Position numbers and translations under genes: made by a program. A stretch of DNA of 64,000 bases from Pedobacter sp. Leaf176 (GTDB lineage Bacteria; Bacteroidota; Bacteroidia; Sphingobacteriales; Sphingobacteriaceae), in contig NZ_LMPD01000003.1 in the NCBI RefSeq assembly GCF_001424305.1, positions 1-64,000 of the forward strand, written 5' to 3'. The notes below the pieces were generated by a model. It was not told the origin of the DNA. It searched no databases and saw nothing but the letters and a program-made list of their open reading frames with translations. Below are positions 62,782-64,000 of this stretch, piece after piece (within the stretch, counting starts at the first letter, position 1; each line of letters opens with the position of its first letter).

Positions 62782-63236
62782 ATTTTTGGATTTTTAATTT
62801 TGGGGATAAGTTATATAAACTACGCACTTTTCACAAATTTTTATTTCCTTTCGCTGGACAAATACTTCATTTTTATAAATTTTAGTTGAAACGCTAAAAT
62901 CCACAAACACATCCTTTTGTTTAGCTTTAAAAATTATAGTTTATCTTGTTGTTTGAGCGCTATTGTCTAGAACGGATGGGCGAAACGATAACATTTAGAT
63001 GAAAAAATTTGTAAATAATGATGGCAGACACCATTCCAAAAAAGTAAAGATTAATGATAGCTTGTTCTACTCTGCTTCGAGTCTCCTTCGGGAAAACGGC
63101 CTTTAAAGCATGTTTTCTGCAACAAACCTCGAACAACACCCGAACAAACCTAAATTTAACCGGACATTTTCGGACATTTCCGGACATTGTGCTCCAGCTA
63201 TGATCTTAATTTAAGTCCGCGTTGTACTTTCGTTTC
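62782..63236. other. Intergenic region with short tandem repeats
   Basis: 455 bases. Three near copies of CGGACATT in a row lie at about 63161-63187, and just before them CGAACAACACCCGAACAAAC is a short near-repeat. A 75-codon minus-strand frame crosses it without family features and is not called. Confidence 0.5.
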
Positions 63237-63398
63237 ATGATCAACGCCAGTCGGCTGATTCTAAAAATTTTAAATATTGCAGAAAAAAGAAAATGGGAAC
63301 AATTAAAAGGCATTTTGGGTTCAACAGCACAGTCGGCAAAGTTACTCGCGTCGACTGTCAAAATCGTCGAGCTATTAACCAATACATTCAATAAATGA
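63237..63398 (+). CDS. Possible small protein (53 aa)
   Basis: 53 codons from ATG 63237 to TGA 63398: an amphipathic Lys/Leu/Ala-rich peptide (residues 1-20 SRLILKILNIAEKRKW region, then STAQSAKLLASTVKIVELL). It could be a helical small protein, but there is no family match and a competing frame on the other strand covers most of the stretch. Low confidence. Confidence 0.3.
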   Translation: MINASRLILKILNIAEKRKWEQLKGILGSTAQSAKLLASTVKIVELLTNTFNK

Positions 63399-63589
63399 AT
63401 ATCAATCGGGCTTTAAAACCCAAATTAGCTATTCTAAAGAATAACGAATTAGATCCATTTTACTAACAACATGCATGACCCGGAAAAAAACCGCTATGCC
63501 AAATCATCGGATCTTAAATGCGAAACCGCTTAAAGACACTTATAAAAAATTATCACATAATGACCTCAAATGCCAGGAATTATCTAAGT

Positions 63590-63877
63590 TCAAACAATCT
63601 TAATCCGGATCGGCCCTTTCTTATGATCAACATCAATGGGTACGCCCTTTTGAGTGATGACCACTTTATTTTGGTGCTGCAAATCAACAGCAATGTCGAC
63701 CACGTTTTTCATGTGTTTTCGCCAGTCACCAGGAAATAACATGCGGGCAATCTCAGATGGGCAGGTACTTTTGTCTACGCCCCGCTGCCTTGCAACAGAT
63801 AGAATCGCCGCTGCTATATCATCCTGCAAAACAACATTTTTATCATTTGACATACAACCAGATTTTATGTGCTTCAT
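63590..63877 (-). CDS. DUF3253-domain protein
   Basis: 95 residues from the ATG at 63877; an internal Met (start at 63853, MSNDKNVV) would give 87 residues and may be the true start. The family core is clear: CPSEIARMLFPGDWRKHM, then a basic strand and VITQKGVPIDVDHKKGPIRI. DUF3253 is a small winged-helix-like family of unknown function. It lies near the right edge on the minus strand. Confidence 0.85.
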   Translation of the reverse strand: MKHIKSGCMSNDKNVVLQDDIAAAILSVARQRGVDKSTCPSEIARMLFPGDWRKHMKNVVDIAVDLQHQNKVVITQKGVPIDVDHKKGPIRIKIV

Positions 63878-64000
63878 CAGCGAGCATTTTCACACTACGG
63901 TTTACAAACGTATGGAATCAGACTTCCTGATTAAAGCAACATATTAGTTCTTACATATTAGAAATGGATCGTTTTTTGTTTTTCAGACCGTTTAGAATGA

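Noticed and set aside
62960..63187. 75-codon minus-strand frame
   Set aside because: Contains the short CGGACATT repeats and has no family features; probably random.
63206..63391. 61-codon minus-strand frame
   Set aside because: Antisense to the possible 53-residue gene; neither is strongly supported, and this one has no sensible start context.

Overview
The window looks like chromosomal DNA from a Sphingobacteriaceae bacterium, most likely Pedobacter or a close relative. The evidence is a SusC/SusD pair with a TPR/HTH regulator, promoter -7 boxes of the Bacteroidetes type TAnnTTTG, no clear Shine-Dalgarno sequences, a tmRNA with a GENTYALAA tag, and families typical of the phylum (DUF4159, BatA-like, DUF6377-like, GreA/GreB-like). 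No rRNA, CRISPR array, intact insertion sequence or prophage was seen. The species assignment is an inference from gene content.

Layout. 1-5 kb: the tail of an unknown gene, a PAS histidine kinase, a DUF2306-like membrane protein and a membrane-anchored AraC-type regulator. 4.7-5.9 kb: the C-terminal stub of a tyrosine recombinase just downstream of the tmRNA gene ssrA (an old integration scar), then a stand-alone receiver protein. 6-8.5 kb: a tight minus-strand operon of DUF4159, NIPSNAP and a pentameric ligand-gated ion channel homologue. 8.5-21 kb: a divergent plus-strand operon of MoxR ATPase, DUF58, BatA-like, DUF4175-like and amidotransferase-like membrane proteins, followed by TldD and TldE proteases; then REP-like palindromes and a second, Tat-signal-bearing TldD.

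21-31 kb: a LysR/MdaB/monooxygenase redox locus with a perfect operator palindrome, an SMP-30 protein, a DPP IV-like peptidase, tandem lipoprotein polysaccharide deacetylases, a frameshifted DUF3298 lipoprotein, a GreA/GreB-like factor and a nitroreductase. 31-42 kb: housekeeping genes (CvfB, methionine aminotransferase plus omega-amidase, glycosylasparaginase, CutC, DUF983, a Crp-like regulator) and a cell-envelope cluster (Ddl divergent from PASTA, MltG, thioesterase and YihY), then tRNA-Ser(TGA). 42.6-47.3 kb: a translesion synthesis operon, dinB-like polymerase, DnaE2-like polymerase and an unknown third protein, with an inverted repeat over its promoter.

48-58 kb: a starch/maltodextrin utilisation locus (two GH13 enzymes, SusD, SusC and a SusR-like regulator). 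58-64 kb: a DinB-family metalloprotein, a secreted DNA/RNA endonuclease lipoprotein, a receiver protein convergent with a GAF-PAS histidine kinase, a possible short ORF and a DUF3253 protein. The kinase and receiver here are paralogues of those near the start of the window.

The best candidates for an undescribed system are the MoxR/DUF58/BatA/DUF4175/TldD-TldE block with its divergent DUF4159-NIPSNAP-channel operon, and the unknown third gene of the polymerase operon.
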